From contig NZ_WSUT01000006.1 of NCBI RefSeq assembly GCF_009789535.1, forward strand, positions 16,238 to 80,237: 64,000 nt of DNA, given 5' to 3'. Under the pieces are notes generated by a model, which saw nothing but the letters and a program-made list of their open reading frames with translations, was not told where the DNA came from and searched no databases. Below are positions 7,627-16,674 of this stretch, piece after piece (position 1 is the first letter of the stretch; the number at the start of each line of letters is the position of its first letter). Source of the DNA: Sphingomonas carotinifaciens (GTDB lineage: Bacteria > Pseudomonadota > Alphaproteobacteria > Sphingomonadales > Sphingomonadaceae). Position numbers and translations under genes: made by a program.

Positions 7627-7869
7627 TCATTCGTCACCTTTAGCCTGATCCTTCATCGGCTTCGGCGCAGGCCCCCGCTTCACTGTTTCACGCCAGGGCC
7701 GCGTAGGAGACGGAAGGGCGACCCGCAGCGCAGCCGCCCTCCCTCGAACGCCATCCATCGTTCTACCCATCTCCCTCGCGATCGTCGCCAAGGGCTGCCG
7801 CGCGGCAATTCGCTGGCGAAGCTCCGCGTCGGCTTCTTCCGTCCAGCGCCGCGGCTTCCTTATCGTCAC
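7627..7869 (-). CDS. Small SANT/Myb-like DNA-binding protein
   Basis: I place the start at GTG 7869, 7 nt after the end of the CDF gene; the longer frame upstream is a shadow of that gene. The 80-residue product contains RRWTEEADAELRQRIAARQP then LATIAREMGRTMDGVRGRAAAL. This is the tryptophan-led helix-turn-helix arrangement of short Myb/SANT-type proteins found in alphaproteobacteria. The tail is basic and Pro-rich. It is the last gene of the czc/CDF operon and may regulate it, but no target can be named. Confidence 0.62.
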   Translation of the reverse strand: MTIRKPRRWTEEADAELRQRIAARQPLATIAREMGRTMDGVRGRAAALRVALPSPTRPWRETVKRGPAPKPMKDQAKGDE

Positions 7870-7876
7870 CGCACGC

Positions 7877-8794
7877 TCACGGGTGCAGGTGCCCGGTATC
7901 CTCGCACTGCTCAGCCGCGGCCTCGGTCTGGATCGTACAATGCTCGATCCCGAACCGACTATGGAGCATGTCCGCAACCGACTTCCTGATCGCATCGGCG
8001 TCAGCACCCTCGGCAAGCGTGACGTGTGCGGTGCAGTTGATGTCGTCCGAGGCCATCGACCAGACATGGAGGTCGTGGACGCCAGCCACGCCGGACAGGC
8101 CGGCGATGCCGGCACGCAACTCGGGCAGCTTGATCCCTCCAGGAACGCCCTCGAGCAACACGTTGGTCGTGTCCCGGAGCAGCACCCATGTTCGGGGCAG
8201 CACCCATAAGCCGATCCCCACCGCGACGATCGGATCGACCCACGTCCAACCGGTGAACCGGATCGCGAGCGCACCCGCGATCACGCCTACCGACCCGATC
8301 ATGTCGGCCCAGACCTCAAGGTAGGCGCCCTTGACGTTCATACTCGCATCCTTGCCCGACGTGAGCAGCTTCATGGATATGAGGTTCACCACCAGGCCGA
8401 TCGCGGCGACGATCATCATCCCGGTCGACTGGACCGCCTCGGGCTGGCGGAAGCGCTGCACCGCCTCCACCAGCACGTAGATCGCCACACCGAAGAGCAG
8501 CAGGGCGTTGAAAGCAGCGGCCAGGATCTCGAACCGCTTATAGCCGAACGTCCGCTTGTCGTCGGCCGGCTTCTGTCCGAACCGGATCGCGAGCAGCGCA
8601 ATCACCAGTGCTGCCACGTCTGTCAGCATATGAGCTGCGTCAGATAGAAGCGCGAGGCTGTTGAAGACGAACGCACCAACAACCTCGGCAACCAGATAGG
8701 CGGTCGTGAGCGCCAGCGCCCAGCTCAGCATCTGGGCATTCGCGCCAGCGGTGTGGTCGTGGGCATGCCCCCCATGGTCATGGCCTGCGCTCAT
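7877..8794 (-). CDS. Cation diffusion facilitator, CzcD/ZitB type
   Basis: The 305-residue protein has a His-rich N-terminus (GHDHGGHAHDH), six membrane helices, the first metal motif DAAHMLTD and the second YLEVWADMIGS. A cytoplasmic C-terminal domain follows (HDLHVWSMASDDINCTAHV). It exports Zn2+, Co2+ or Cd2+ from cytoplasm to periplasm in exchange for protons. It overlaps the preceding transporter gene as ATGA and probably feeds periplasmic metal to the CzcCBA pump. Confidence 0.92.
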   Translation of the reverse strand: MSAGHDHGGHAHDHTAGANAQMLSWALALTTAYLVAEVVGAFVFNSLALLSDAAHMLTDVAALVIALLAIRFGQKPADDKRTFGYKRFEILAAAFNALLLFGVAIYVLVEAVQRFRQPEAVQSTGMMIVAAIGLVVNLISMKLLTSGKDASMNVKGAYLEVWADMIGSVGVIAGALAIRFTGWTWVDPIVAVGIGLWVLPRTWVLLRDTTNVLLEGVPGGIKLPELRAGIAGLSGVAGVHDLHVWSMASDDINCTAHVTLAEGADADAIRKSVADMLHSRFGIEHCTIQTEAAAEQCEDTGHLHP

Positions 8795-9399
8795 TGATTG
8801 GCTCCTTTCGTGCCCGCGTCCGAGCGAGCGTCTCGCAGGATTTCGAGGCCGCCTTTCACCGCGATAGCGGCAACAGCGATGCCGACGATAAGGTCAGGCC
8901 AGTTCTGGCCCGTCCAAACGACGATCACGCCGGCTAGAATGATGCCCCCATTGGACACGAAGTCGTTGAGGCTGAAGGTTGTCGCAGCGCGCATATTCAC
9001 ATCGGGCTCGCGCAATCGCTTCAACAGCCACAAGCAAAGCCCGTTAACGACCGCCGCGATGATCGCCATCCCGATCATAGTGGGGCCGATCGGCTCGCTT
9101 CCCGAGAAATAGCGCCGCCCGGCATCGAGCAGCACACCCGCGGCAAAGAGCAGCAGCAGGATGCCCGATGTCACCGCGGCCCCCCGCTTCCACGCCTGTG
9201 AGCGCGAGAGGGCAAGCAAGCTGATGATGTAGACGATGCCATCGGAGGCGTTGTCCAAGCCGTTTGCGATCAGGGCGCTGGAATCCGCCATGACGCCGGA
9301 CACCCCGAAGCCTGCCGCCAGGCCCAGATTGAGCAACAGGACTATCCAAAGCGTCCGGCGCTTCTCGGCCGTGTCGAGGTCGAAGCTCTCTTCGCTCAT
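8791..9399 (-). CDS. Short cation transporter of CDF-like fold
   Basis: 202 residues, about five to six membrane helices and no long cytoplasmic C-terminal domain. Motif-like stretches are DSSALIANGLDNASDG and SLNDFVSNGGI, resembling CDF transmembrane metal sites (Asp/Asn instead of His). It overlaps czcA by 4 nt upstream and the CDF gene by 4 nt downstream, so it is part of the efflux operon. It is probably a divalent-metal exporter; the substrate is not evident. Confidence 0.8.
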   Translation of the reverse strand: MSEESFDLDTAEKRRTLWIVLLLNLGLAAGFGVSGVMADSSALIANGLDNASDGIVYIISLLALSRSQAWKRGAAVTSGILLLLFAAGVLLDAGRRYFSGSEPIGPTMIGMAIIAAVVNGLCLWLLKRLREPDVNMRAATTFSLNDFVSNGGIILAGVIVVWTGQNWPDLIVGIAVAAIAVKGGLEILRDARSDAGTKGANQ

Positions 9400-12300
9400 G
9401 CCGGCACCTTCTCGTCAGGAGCGGCAGTTTGCCGATCGCTTTCCGGGACCGGCAGCTCTCGGCTGCCGAAACGGGCATAGAGCGTCGGCAGCACGAACAA
9501 TGTGAGCAGCGTCGCGGATATGAGGCCGCCAATAACCACGGTTGCGAGCGGTTTTTGCACCTCGGCGCCCGCTCCATGTCCCAGCGCCATCGGTACGAAA
9601 CCGAGTGAAGCCACAAGCGCAGTCATCGCGACAGGCCTGAGCCGGGCCAGCGCGCCTCGATGCGCCGCAGCCGCGCGATCCATGCCATCGCGCATCAGGT
9701 CATGGATGGACGTCACCATGACCAACCCGTTGAGAACTGCGATGCCGGATAGCGCAATGAAGCCGACGGCCGCGGAAATGGAGAAGGGCATCCCGCGCAG
9801 CACAAGCGCGAGCACCCCTCCCACCAGCGCCAGAGGGACGCCGGTGAACACAATCAGCGCATCCCGAACGGAGCCGAGCGCCCCGTAGAGCAGCAGCATG
9901 ATGACCACGAAACAGATCGGCACCACGATAGCGAGCCGGTCCCGAGCGGACGCAAGGTTCTCGAACTGGCCTCCCCATTCGAGGTACGTCCCTGCCGGCA
10001 GCTTTACCTGAGCGTCGATTGCCGCCCGGGCATCGGCAACGACGCCCGCCACGTCGCGGTCACGGACGTTCGCCTGCACCACCACGCGCCGCTTTCCGTT
10101 CTCCCGGCTGATCTGGTTGGGACCATCGACGACAGCGATATCGGCGACGGTCGACAGCGGTACGAAGCCACCACCGGCAGTCGGTACCGGCACCTGAGCG
10201 ACCGCCGTGAGGTCCGAGCGCGAGCTTTCGGCCATTCGGATCATGACGGGAAAGCGGCGATCCCCCTCAAAGATCATGCCAGCCTGCCGACCACCGATCG
10301 CTGCGGCAACCGTGTCCTGCACGTCGCCGGCGGTTACGCCGACGCGCGACATGGCGGTGCGGTTCGGCCGGATATCGAGCATCGGCAGGCCCTCGGTCTG
10401 TTCGACCCGCACGTCTGCGGCACCCCGGGTCCGGCGAAGGATACCGGCGATCCGGTCCGCGGTCGCATTCATCTCGCCAAAATCGTCGCCGAACACCTTG
10501 ATGGCGATGTCGCCGCGCACGCCCGCGATCAGCTCGTTGAACCGCATCTGGATCGGCTGGGTGATCTCGTAGGCGTTGCCGGGGAGGGTGGAGAGACGCT
10601 TCTCCAGACGCTCCACAAGCTCTTCCTTGGAGAGACCTGGATCGGGCCACTGCGCCTTCGGCTTCAGGATAACGAAGGTGTCCGTGGCGTTCGCTGGCAT
10701 CGGGTCCGATGCGATCTCGGAGGTGCCCGTGCGCGAGAAGGCGAAGCGGACCTCCGGCACCTTGGCCAACGCCTTCTCGACCTGGAACTGCATCGCCTGG
10801 CTTTGGTCGACCGACGTGCCCGGGATCCGCACGGCCTGGACGAGGATATTGCCCTCGTCGAGCTGCGGCAGGAACTCCTGCCCCAAGGTGGTGAAGGCGA
10901 CACCGGCGAGCGCCAAAGCGCCGACCGCAATGCCGATGGTGAGCGTCGGGCGACGCATCGCCCCATCGAGCCCCGGCTCGTAGCGCTGTCGAAGGAACGT
11001 CACGGCCCGGCTTTCCTTCTCCTCCACCCGCTTGCTGAGCCAAATGGCGATCGCCGCGGGCACAAAGGTCAGCGACAGGATGAAGGCGAACACGAGTGCG
11101 ATGATGACGGTGAGCGCCATTGGCTCGAACATCTTGCCCTCGACACCGGTGAAGGTCAGCAAGGGCGCATAGACCAGGATGATGATCGCCTGCCCGTAAA
11201 CGGACGGACGGATCATCTCGCGGGCGGACGCGGCGACCAGCCCGAGCCGCTGTTCCATCGTCAGTTCGCCGTCCCGGCCATGCTGGGCTTCGGCAAGGCG
11301 CCGCAATGCGTTCTCGACGATGATGACGGCACCGTCCACGATCAGGCCGAAGTCGAGCGCGCCGAGGCTCATCAGATTGGCCGAAACGCCCGCCTCCAAC
11401 ATGCCGATGCTGGTGAGCAGCATCGTGATCGGGATGACGAGAGCCGCGATCAGCGCCGCCCGGAAGTTGCCGAGCAAGGCGAACAGGACGACGATGACCA
11501 ACAGCGCGCCTTCGGCGAGATTGCGGGCGACCGTCGATATGGTGGAGTTCACCAGCTCGGTGCGGTTCATCACCGGTTTCACGACAACGTCGACCGGCAG
11601 CGAGCGGCCGATCTGGGTCAGCCGTTCGGCGACCCCGGTCGAGACGGTACGGCTGTTCTCGCCGATCCGCATGACGGCGGTCCCGACGACCACCTCATGG
11701 CCGTTTTCGGACGCGGAGCCCATGCGCAGAGCCTGGCCGGTCCGAACTGTTGCGATCTGGTTGAGCAGGATCGGCACACCCTCGCGGGTGGCGACGACGG
11801 TTCGGGCAAGCTCGTCGGCGTTGCGCACGCGCCCGTCGGAGCGGACAGAGAGCCCTTCGCCGTTACGGTTGACGACACCGGCGCCGGCGCTGGTGTTGTT
11901 GCGCTCCAGCGCCGTGGTGAGATCCTGCAGCGTCAGCCGCATTGCGGCCATGCGCTGCACGTCGGGGACGACGAGATATTCCTTGGTGTACCCGCCAAGG
12001 GAGTCGACCCCCGCCAGTCCCTCCGTGCTCTTGAGCTGCGGCGTGACGATCCAGTCCTGGACAGTGCGCAGGTAGGTGGCCTTGTCGGCCTCGCTGACGA
12101 GGTGATCGCCTTCCGGCGTGATGTAGCTGCCGTCGCGTTGCAGACCGGGCTCACCGTTGCGGTGATGGACCTGATCCAGTTCACGGTACTCGACCGTCCA
12201 CATGAAGATGTCGCCGAGCCCGGTCGCGATCGGCCCCATTTCAGGGTTTACGCCCTCGGGAAGGTCTTCCTCCGCAGTCCGCAGCCGCTCCGCCACCTGC

Positions 12301-12623
12301 TGACGGGCGAAGTAGATATCGGTCTTCTCGGTGAAGACGGCCGTGACCTGGGCGAAGCCGTTGCGGCTGAGTGAACGGGTATATTCGAGGCCAGGGATGC
12401 CGGCGAGCGCGGTTTCGACCGTGAACGCGACCTGTTTCTCGATCTGGTCGGGGGAAAGGGCAGGGGCGACGACGTTGATCTGCACCTGGTTATTGGTGAT
12501 GTCGGGAACGGCGTCGATCGGGAGTTGGCGCAGCGCGCCTATCCCGAGCAGCGCAGCGGCGACGGTGAGAAGCAGGACTAGCCAACGCTTCTCGACGGAG
12601 AGGGTGACGATGCGACCGATCAT
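9396..12623 (-). CDS. czcA: Heavy-metal RND efflux pump, CzcA family
   Basis: 1075 residues, full length for the family. It starts MIGRIVTLSVEKRWLVLLLT and has the two-fold RND layout, with large periplasmic loops after helix 1 and helix 7. The proton-relay helix LDFGLIVDGAVIIVEN has the Asp/Asp/Glu pattern of HME-RND pumps for divalent cations. It is an inner-membrane trimer working with CzcB and CzcC to drive metal out of the cell. It lies 3 nt from czcB and overlaps the next transporter gene. Confidence 0.95.
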   Translation of the reverse strand: MIGRIVTLSVEKRWLVLLLTVAAALLGIGALRQLPIDAVPDITNNQVQINVVAPALSPDQIEKQVAFTVETALAGIPGLEYTRSLSRNGFAQVTAVFTEKTDIYFARQQVAERLRTAEEDLPEGVNPEMGPIATGLGDIFMWTVEYRELDQVHHRNGEPGLQRDGSYITPEGDHLVSEADKATYLRTVQDWIVTPQLKSTEGLAGVDSLGGYTKEYLVVPDVQRMAAMRLTLQDLTTALERNNTSAGAGVVNRNGEGLSVRSDGRVRNADELARTVVATREGVPILLNQIATVRTGQALRMGSASENGHEVVVGTAVMRIGENSRTVSTGVAERLTQIGRSLPVDVVVKPVMNRTELVNSTISTVARNLAEGALLVIVVLFALLGNFRAALIAALVIPITMLLTSIGMLEAGVSANLMSLGALDFGLIVDGAVIIVENALRRLAEAQHGRDGELTMEQRLGLVAASAREMIRPSVYGQAIIILVYAPLLTFTGVEGKMFEPMALTVIIALVFAFILSLTFVPAAIAIWLSKRVEEKESRAVTFLRQRYEPGLDGAMRRPTLTIGIAVGALALAGVAFTTLGQEFLPQLDEGNILVQAVRIPGTSVDQSQAMQFQVEKALAKVPEVRFAFSRTGTSEIASDPMPANATDTFVILKPKAQWPDPGLSKEELVERLEKRLSTLPGNAYEITQPIQMRFNELIAGVRGDIAIKVFGDDFGEMNATADRIAGILRRTRGAADVRVEQTEGLPMLDIRPNRTAMSRVGVTAGDVQDTVAAAIGGRQAGMIFEGDRRFPVMIRMAESSRSDLTAVAQVPVPTAGGGFVPLSTVADIAVVDGPNQISRENGKRRVVVQANVRDRDVAGVVADARAAIDAQVKLPAGTYLEWGGQFENLASARDRLAIVVPICFVVIMLLLYGALGSVRDALIVFTGVPLALVGGVLALVLRGMPFSISAAVGFIALSGIAVLNGLVMVTSIHDLMRDGMDRAAAAHRGALARLRPVAMTALVASLGFVPMALGHGAGAEVQKPLATVVIGGLISATLLTLFVLPTLYARFGSRELPVPESDRQTAAPDEKVPA

Positions 12624-12626
12624 GGT

Positions 12627-13799
12627 TCAGTCCTCGTCCCCGCCTTCGCCCTTGCCGAGTTCGGCTTTGAGCGTGAAGCTGTTGGTGGAGGCGATCCGCT
12701 CCGAACCGGTCAGCCCGGACGTCACGACGACCTGGCCGCCGTTGGTGCGCCCCAATGTCACCGGCGTTGCCCGAAAGCCGGTCGGGGTCCGCACGAAGAC
12801 GAACGACTTGTCCTCGATCATCTGGACCGCAGCCGACGGCACGGCGACGGTACGGTCGCCGGTTGCCGGAACCAGGATGGAAACATTGACCGTCTCGCCA
12901 ACGCGCCAAGTGCTGCCGCCATTGTCGAGGGTGACGATCACCGGCACCAAGCGCGTCGTCTCGTCCAGAATGGGCGAGACGAACGTGACGCGCCCTTCCT
13001 GACGGCGCCCCGCCGCTGTTACCTCGACGCGGGCACCGGGCTTCACCCGGCCCGCATCGCTGGGCACCAGCGAGGTCGCAACCGTGATCTTGGAAAGGTT
13101 GGCGACCCGGAAAAGCTCGGCGTCGGCTGCAACGGTCTGCCCGAGCGTAGCCGAGCGCGCGATGACCTGACCGGCGATTGGTGAGCGCACTGCGATGCGG
13201 TTGAGCGCACCGCCCCCGCTGCCGGTCGCGGACAATTGCTGCTGCGCTAGGCGAAGCGCGATGCTGGCTTCGGTCGCGGCGGTCCGCGCCGCGACAAGAT
13301 CCTGTTCCGGCGAGACGCGCTCGGCGAACAGGCGCTGCTCACGACGAAGGTTCGTTTGCGCGAGGGCGGCACGCGCGCGAGCGGCCTCCACCTCTGCCTT
13401 GAGGGAGGCTGCTTCGCGGCTCTCGATAACGGCGAGCGGATCGCCGCGACCGACAGGCTGGCCGAGATTGCGGGTCAGCGAGACGAGCCGCCCGCCCACC
13501 GATGCCGATACCACCTGCACGCCTTGCGGATCGCCTTCGATCGTTGCCGAAAGCTCGATCGCACCAGCCTCCCCGCCGACCGTTGGCCGCGTGACCTCGA
13601 TCCCGGCGTCCGCGATCTGCTGCGCGGAGAGGATGACGGCATCCTTTGGACCTTCTTTGGCCTCGCTGGCCTCGGCACCTTCGGCCTTCTCGGCTCCGAC
13701 CTTCTCGCCGGCTTCACCGCCGCTGCCGGTCCCGCCGCATCCCGCAAGGATGAGGGCCAGCGTCACGGGCGCCAGCGCCCGCTTGATGTTCTTCGTCAT
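12627..13799 (-). CDS. czcB: Membrane-fusion lipoprotein, CzcB family
   Basis: 390 residues with a lipoprotein signal (APVTLALILAGCGG; lipobox LAGC). An acidic/Gly/Glu linker with few His residues leads to lipoyl/barrel-sandwich halves (GGRLVSLTRNLGQPVGRGDPL and VRSPIAGQVIARSATLGQTV). An alpha-hairpin (about residues 125-175) lies between these halves. It bridges CzcA and CzcC in the periplasm and overlaps czcC by 4 nt. Confidence 0.93.
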   Translation of the reverse strand: MTKNIKRALAPVTLALILAGCGGTGSGGEAGEKVGAEKAEGAEASEAKEGPKDAVILSAQQIADAGIEVTRPTVGGEAGAIELSATIEGDPQGVQVVSASVGGRLVSLTRNLGQPVGRGDPLAVIESREAASLKAEVEAARARAALAQTNLRREQRLFAERVSPEQDLVAARTAATEASIALRLAQQQLSATGSGGGALNRIAVRSPIAGQVIARSATLGQTVAADAELFRVANLSKITVATSLVPSDAGRVKPGARVEVTAAGRRQEGRVTFVSPILDETTRLVPVIVTLDNGGSTWRVGETVNVSILVPATGDRTVAVPSAAVQMIEDKSFVFVRTPTGFRATPVTLGRTNGGQVVVTSGLTGSERIASTNSFTLKAELGKGEGGDED

Positions 13800-15061
13800 T
13801 GATTGTTTTCCTCAGGAGAGGGCGCGGCGGCAACGAGCCGTTCCAGGCGTGCCTTTGCGTCATGATAGGTGGCGAGCGCGTCGATCGCGGCGGTGCGCGT
13901 CTCGGACAGGGTCCGCTCGGCATCGAGCAAGTCGAGCTGGCCGAACTTGCCCTCGCGGTAGCCGATCCGGGCGATGCGCGCAGCCTCGGCAGCCGACGCC
14001 AGCACCGGACCGCTCGCATTGCGTGCGGACGTGGCGGCGTTCGCCACCTCCGCCTGGGCGTTCGCGATGTCCTGCGCCGCGTCCAGCTCGGCGGCACGCC
14101 GCAGGGCCTGCGCCTGGTCGCTCTGGGCGCGCGCCTGGGCGATGGCGGCTTTGCCGTTGTTGAAGACGGGAAATGGGATGGAGACCCCGAACACCGCGGC
14201 GACGTCGTTGGTAGCCTCGAGCCGTCGTGCGCTGGCGCTCAACGTCACATCGGGAATGCGCTGCGATCGGGCGAGCCGGACCTGTGCCTCGGCCGTCGTC
14301 GCGTCGGCACGGGCGGCCGCCAGTGCCAGCGTACCACCGGGTTCGATCGGCCGTGCCGGTCCAAAGCCCTCAACACGATCATACCATGCGAGGTCGAGCG
14401 GCCCGGTCACGGGCTGGCCGATCCGACGCGCGAGATTGTCCCGCGCCACCTCGGCAAGCCGCTGGGCACGTTCCACCGCCGTCTCTGCGTTGATACGCAG
14501 CACATCGGCACGCTGCTGTTCGAGCGGTGACGCACGCCCCGCCTGCACGCGGACACCGGCTGCGCGGAGCGCCTCCCGGGCGATACCGGCCTGTTCGCGA
14601 GCTGTGACGAGGCGGCGTTCGGCCGATGCTGCCTGAATGTAGAGCTGGGTGACGGCGAGCCGGAGGTCGGCCTCGGCCAGCGCCGTTCCGATCCGCGCCC
14701 GATTGCCGATCGCCTCTGCGACCGCGATCCGGGCCGACCTCTTGCCGCCCAACTCGATCGGGAGCGCCAAGCCTGCAGTCGTCTCCGCACTGCGGAGGCC
14801 ACGATATTGGCCGCTGCCGGCGATGTTCTCGGTTTCGGCAACGATCGACGGGTTGGGGCGATAGCCGGCGACGGTCCGGCCCGCCTCGGCCGCCCTGACC
14901 CCTGCTGTGGCGGCTTCGAGACTGGGCGCGGTTGCGCCGGCGAGCGCCAGCGCCCGCTCCAGCGTGAGCGGGGGACTGGTCGATGCCGGCTCAGATGATT
15001 GCGCGTGCGCGATCGACGCGCACGACGCCACGGCCAATAAGGCCGCAATGAAACGGGACAT
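13796..15061 (-). CDS. czcC: Outer-membrane efflux channel, CzcC/TolC family
   Basis: 421 residues with a cleavable signal (MSRFIAALLAVASCASIAHA). The long heptad-like alpha-helical repeats are of outer-membrane efflux proteins (TGLALPIELGGKRSARIAVAEA; VSIPFPVFNNGKAAIAQARAQ). It is first of the three pump genes. The 63 bases upstream hold no clear promoter, so it may be read through from the genes at 15.1-16.1 kb. Confidence 0.93.
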   Translation of the reverse strand: MSRFIAALLAVASCASIAHAQSSEPASTSPPLTLERALALAGATAPSLEAATAGVRAAEAGRTVAGYRPNPSIVAETENIAGSGQYRGLRSAETTAGLALPIELGGKRSARIAVAEAIGNRARIGTALAEADLRLAVTQLYIQAASAERRLVTAREQAGIAREALRAAGVRVQAGRASPLEQQRADVLRINAETAVERAQRLAEVARDNLARRIGQPVTGPLDLAWYDRVEGFGPARPIEPGGTLALAAARADATTAEAQVRLARSQRIPDVTLSASARRLEATNDVAAVFGVSIPFPVFNNGKAAIAQARAQSDQAQALRRAAELDAAQDIANAQAEVANAATSARNASGPVLASAAEAARIARIGYREGKFGQLDLLDAERTLSETRTAAIDALATYHDAKARLERLVAAAPSPEENNQ

Positions 15062-15124
15062 GGTGACGAACTCCTGACGAACCTGGATTGCCGCGCGGGA
15101 AGCTCCCGGCGGATTAGGCGCTTG

Positions 15125-15460
15125 TCAGGCTTGGGGAGGTCGCAGAGCTGGGTCCGATGACATCCGTGCCATCGGGTCGTCGCTCCACGCGGCAGGCGCC
15201 ATGGGCAGCCCGCTCACGGAGGCGACACGACCAGCCTCGAACGGAACACCGATATGATGGCCGTGGCAGCTGCCATGATGGTGCGGGTAGGACTTGTCGG
15301 CATCGGCCGGCACCTGGTCCCCGTCGCCATCGCTATGTTCAAGCGAGCTGGCAGCGGCCGTATCGACGCATCTCACGCCTTCGGTCGCATGCGCGACCGA
15401 TCCCAGCCCAAGCGACAGCACGAGCATGAGACAGAGGAACAAGGCGGAAAGCCGATGCAT
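15125..15460 (-). CDS. Exported His-rich small protein of unknown function
   Basis: The ATG at 15460 has AAGGCGAAGG upstream; an ATG at 15493 in the same frame would overlap the preceding gene. The 111-residue product has a signal peptide (LSALFLCLMLVLSLGLGSVAHA), an acidic stretch (SDGDGDQVPADAD) and a metal-type cluster YPHHHGSCHGHHIG. It sits between a cation transporter and czcC on the same strand, which suggests periplasmic metal binding. I do not recognise a named family with certainty. Confidence 0.7.
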   Translation of the reverse strand: MHRLSALFLCLMLVLSLGLGSVAHATEGVRCVDTAAASSLEHSDGDGDQVPADADKSYPHHHGSCHGHHIGVPFEAGRVASVSGLPMAPAAWSDDPMARMSSDPALRPPQA

Positions 15461-15479
15461 CGGCCTTCGCCTTAGCAGC

Positions 15480-16142
15480 TTAGCGAACGCCATGTAACGG
15501 CTGCCTGTAAGTGGAAGGGGCAGGCGTGGAAGCGTATCGCAGTTCGGCCCGCGCCTGTCGCATGATCTGGAATCCACCCGACAGACCGAGCACGGCCATC
15601 AACGCGGCCACCACTAGATCGGGCCACGCGCTGTTCAGCCCGAAGACGCCGCCTGCGGCCAGCACCACGGCGACATTGCCGATCGCATCGTTGCGCGAGC
15701 AGATCCACACCGAACGCATGTTCGCGTCCCCGCTGCGGAAGCGATACAGCATCACCGCGACCACGGCATTCGCGATCAGCGCCGCAATCCCCACGACGCC
15801 TATGACCTCGGCATGGGGCACAGCGCCGTGGAGCGCACCCCACCCCGCCGCGAGCAGAACATAGAGCCCGAGCAGGGCAAGCGTCGCTCCCTTCAGCATC
15901 GCTGCGCGCGCGCGCCAGGCTATCGCCATTCCGGCGACACCAAGGCTGATGGCGTAATTGGCGGCGTCACCGAAGAAGTCGAGCGCGTCGGCCTGGAGCG
16001 CTTTCGACCCGCCCGTGATCCCTGCGACGATCTCGATTGCGAACATACCGCCATTGATCGCGAGCGCGATCCACAGCGCGCGCCGCCACTTCGGGTCGTT
16101 GAGGGTGCCCGCCTTATCAGACGCGCAGCTCGTGCAGGCCAT
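15480..16142 (-). CDS. Cation transporter of CDF-like fold
   Basis: 220 residues starting MACTSCASDKAG, an N-terminal CxxC that may bind metal. About six membrane helices follow, with DALDFFGDAANY and CSRNDAIGNV as the two CDF-type intramembrane metal sites. Proteins of this kind often sit beside MerR-type Zn/Cd/Pb regulators. Here the divergent MerR gene and its dyad operator lie immediately upstream, so this gene is the likely direct target. It may head the transcript reaching czcCBA. Confidence 0.85.
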   Translation of the reverse strand: MACTSCASDKAGTLNDPKWRRALWIALAINGGMFAIEIVAGITGGSKALQADALDFFGDAANYAISLGVAGMAIAWRARAAMLKGATLALLGLYVLLAAGWGALHGAVPHAEVIGVVGIAALIANAVVAVMLYRFRSGDANMRSVWICSRNDAIGNVAVVLAAGGVFGLNSAWPDLVVAALMAVLGLSGGFQIMRQARAELRYASTPAPSTYRQPLHGVR

Positions 16143-16172
16143 TTCGCCACCTCGATAGAATCGATCTGGCAG

Positions 16173-16205
16173 CCTATATGCACCCTCTAGTCGCTAGAGG
16201 GTCAA
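16173..16205 (-). promoter_or_regulatory. MerR-type operator/promoter
   Basis: A perfect dyad ACCCTCTAG-TCG-CTAGAGGGT occupies 16182-16202. On the minus strand TTGACC (16205-16200) serves as -35 and CATATA (16180-16175) as -10, separated by 19 nt. This overlong spacer with the dyad inside it is the MerR-family signature. It drives the transporter gene at 16142, and the position also allows repression of the regulator gene. Confidence 0.88.
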
Positions 16206-16210
16206 GCACT

Positions 16211-16642
16211 GTGTCTGAGAAACTGACGATCGGGAAGCTGGCCTCGGCGACGGGCACAAAGGTCGAGACGATCCGCTATTACGAGCAGATCGGCTTGCTG
16301 CCGGCACCAGCGCGGTCGGCCGGAAATTACCGGACCTACGAGGGCGAGCATCTGCGGCGCCTGTCCTTCATCCGTCGGGCGCGCGATCTCGGCTTCTCGA
16401 TCGACCAGGTCCGGGAGTTGATGGCGCTCGCCGATCGTCGCGAACAATCCTGCATGGCCGTGGACGTGATCGCCAACCAACATCGGGATGCGATCACGCG
16501 GAAGATCGCCGACCTGACGGCGCTCGCGGGCGAGCTGGACGTGCTGATCGACTCCTGTAGCCGCAACACCGTGGCCGACTGCAGGATCATCGAAGCCTTG
16601 GGTCCCAGCGCGGAGGTCGAGGAGTTCCCGGTGGCTCGCTAG
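16211..16642 (+). CDS. MerR-family metal-responsive regulator (PbrR/CadR/ZntR group)
   Basis: I choose GTG 16211 because the in-frame ATG at 16178 lies inside the operator region. The 143-residue product has the MerR helix-turn-helix (LTIGKLASATGTKVETIRYYEQIGLLP). It also has a long dimer helix and Cys81, Cys116 and Cys124 (CSRNTVADC). This is the three-cysteine arrangement of divalent soft-metal sensors (Pb, Cd, Zn). It underwinds the 19-bp-spacer promoter facing the transporter gene when metal binds. Confidence 0.92.
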   Translation: MSEKLTIGKLASATGTKVETIRYYEQIGLLPAPARSAGNYRTYEGEHLRRLSFIRRARDLGFSIDQVRELMALADRREQSCMAVDVIANQHRDAITRKIADLTALAGELDVLIDSCSRNTVADCRIIEALGPSAEVEEFPVAR

Positions 16643-16674
16643 GCGAAGTCGATCGGATCGGTATATCTGAGGTC

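Noticed and set aside
10803..12374. 523-residue open frame opposite czcA
   Set aside because: High-GC shadow of a well-supported gene, with Asp/Arg/His-biased composition and no domain.
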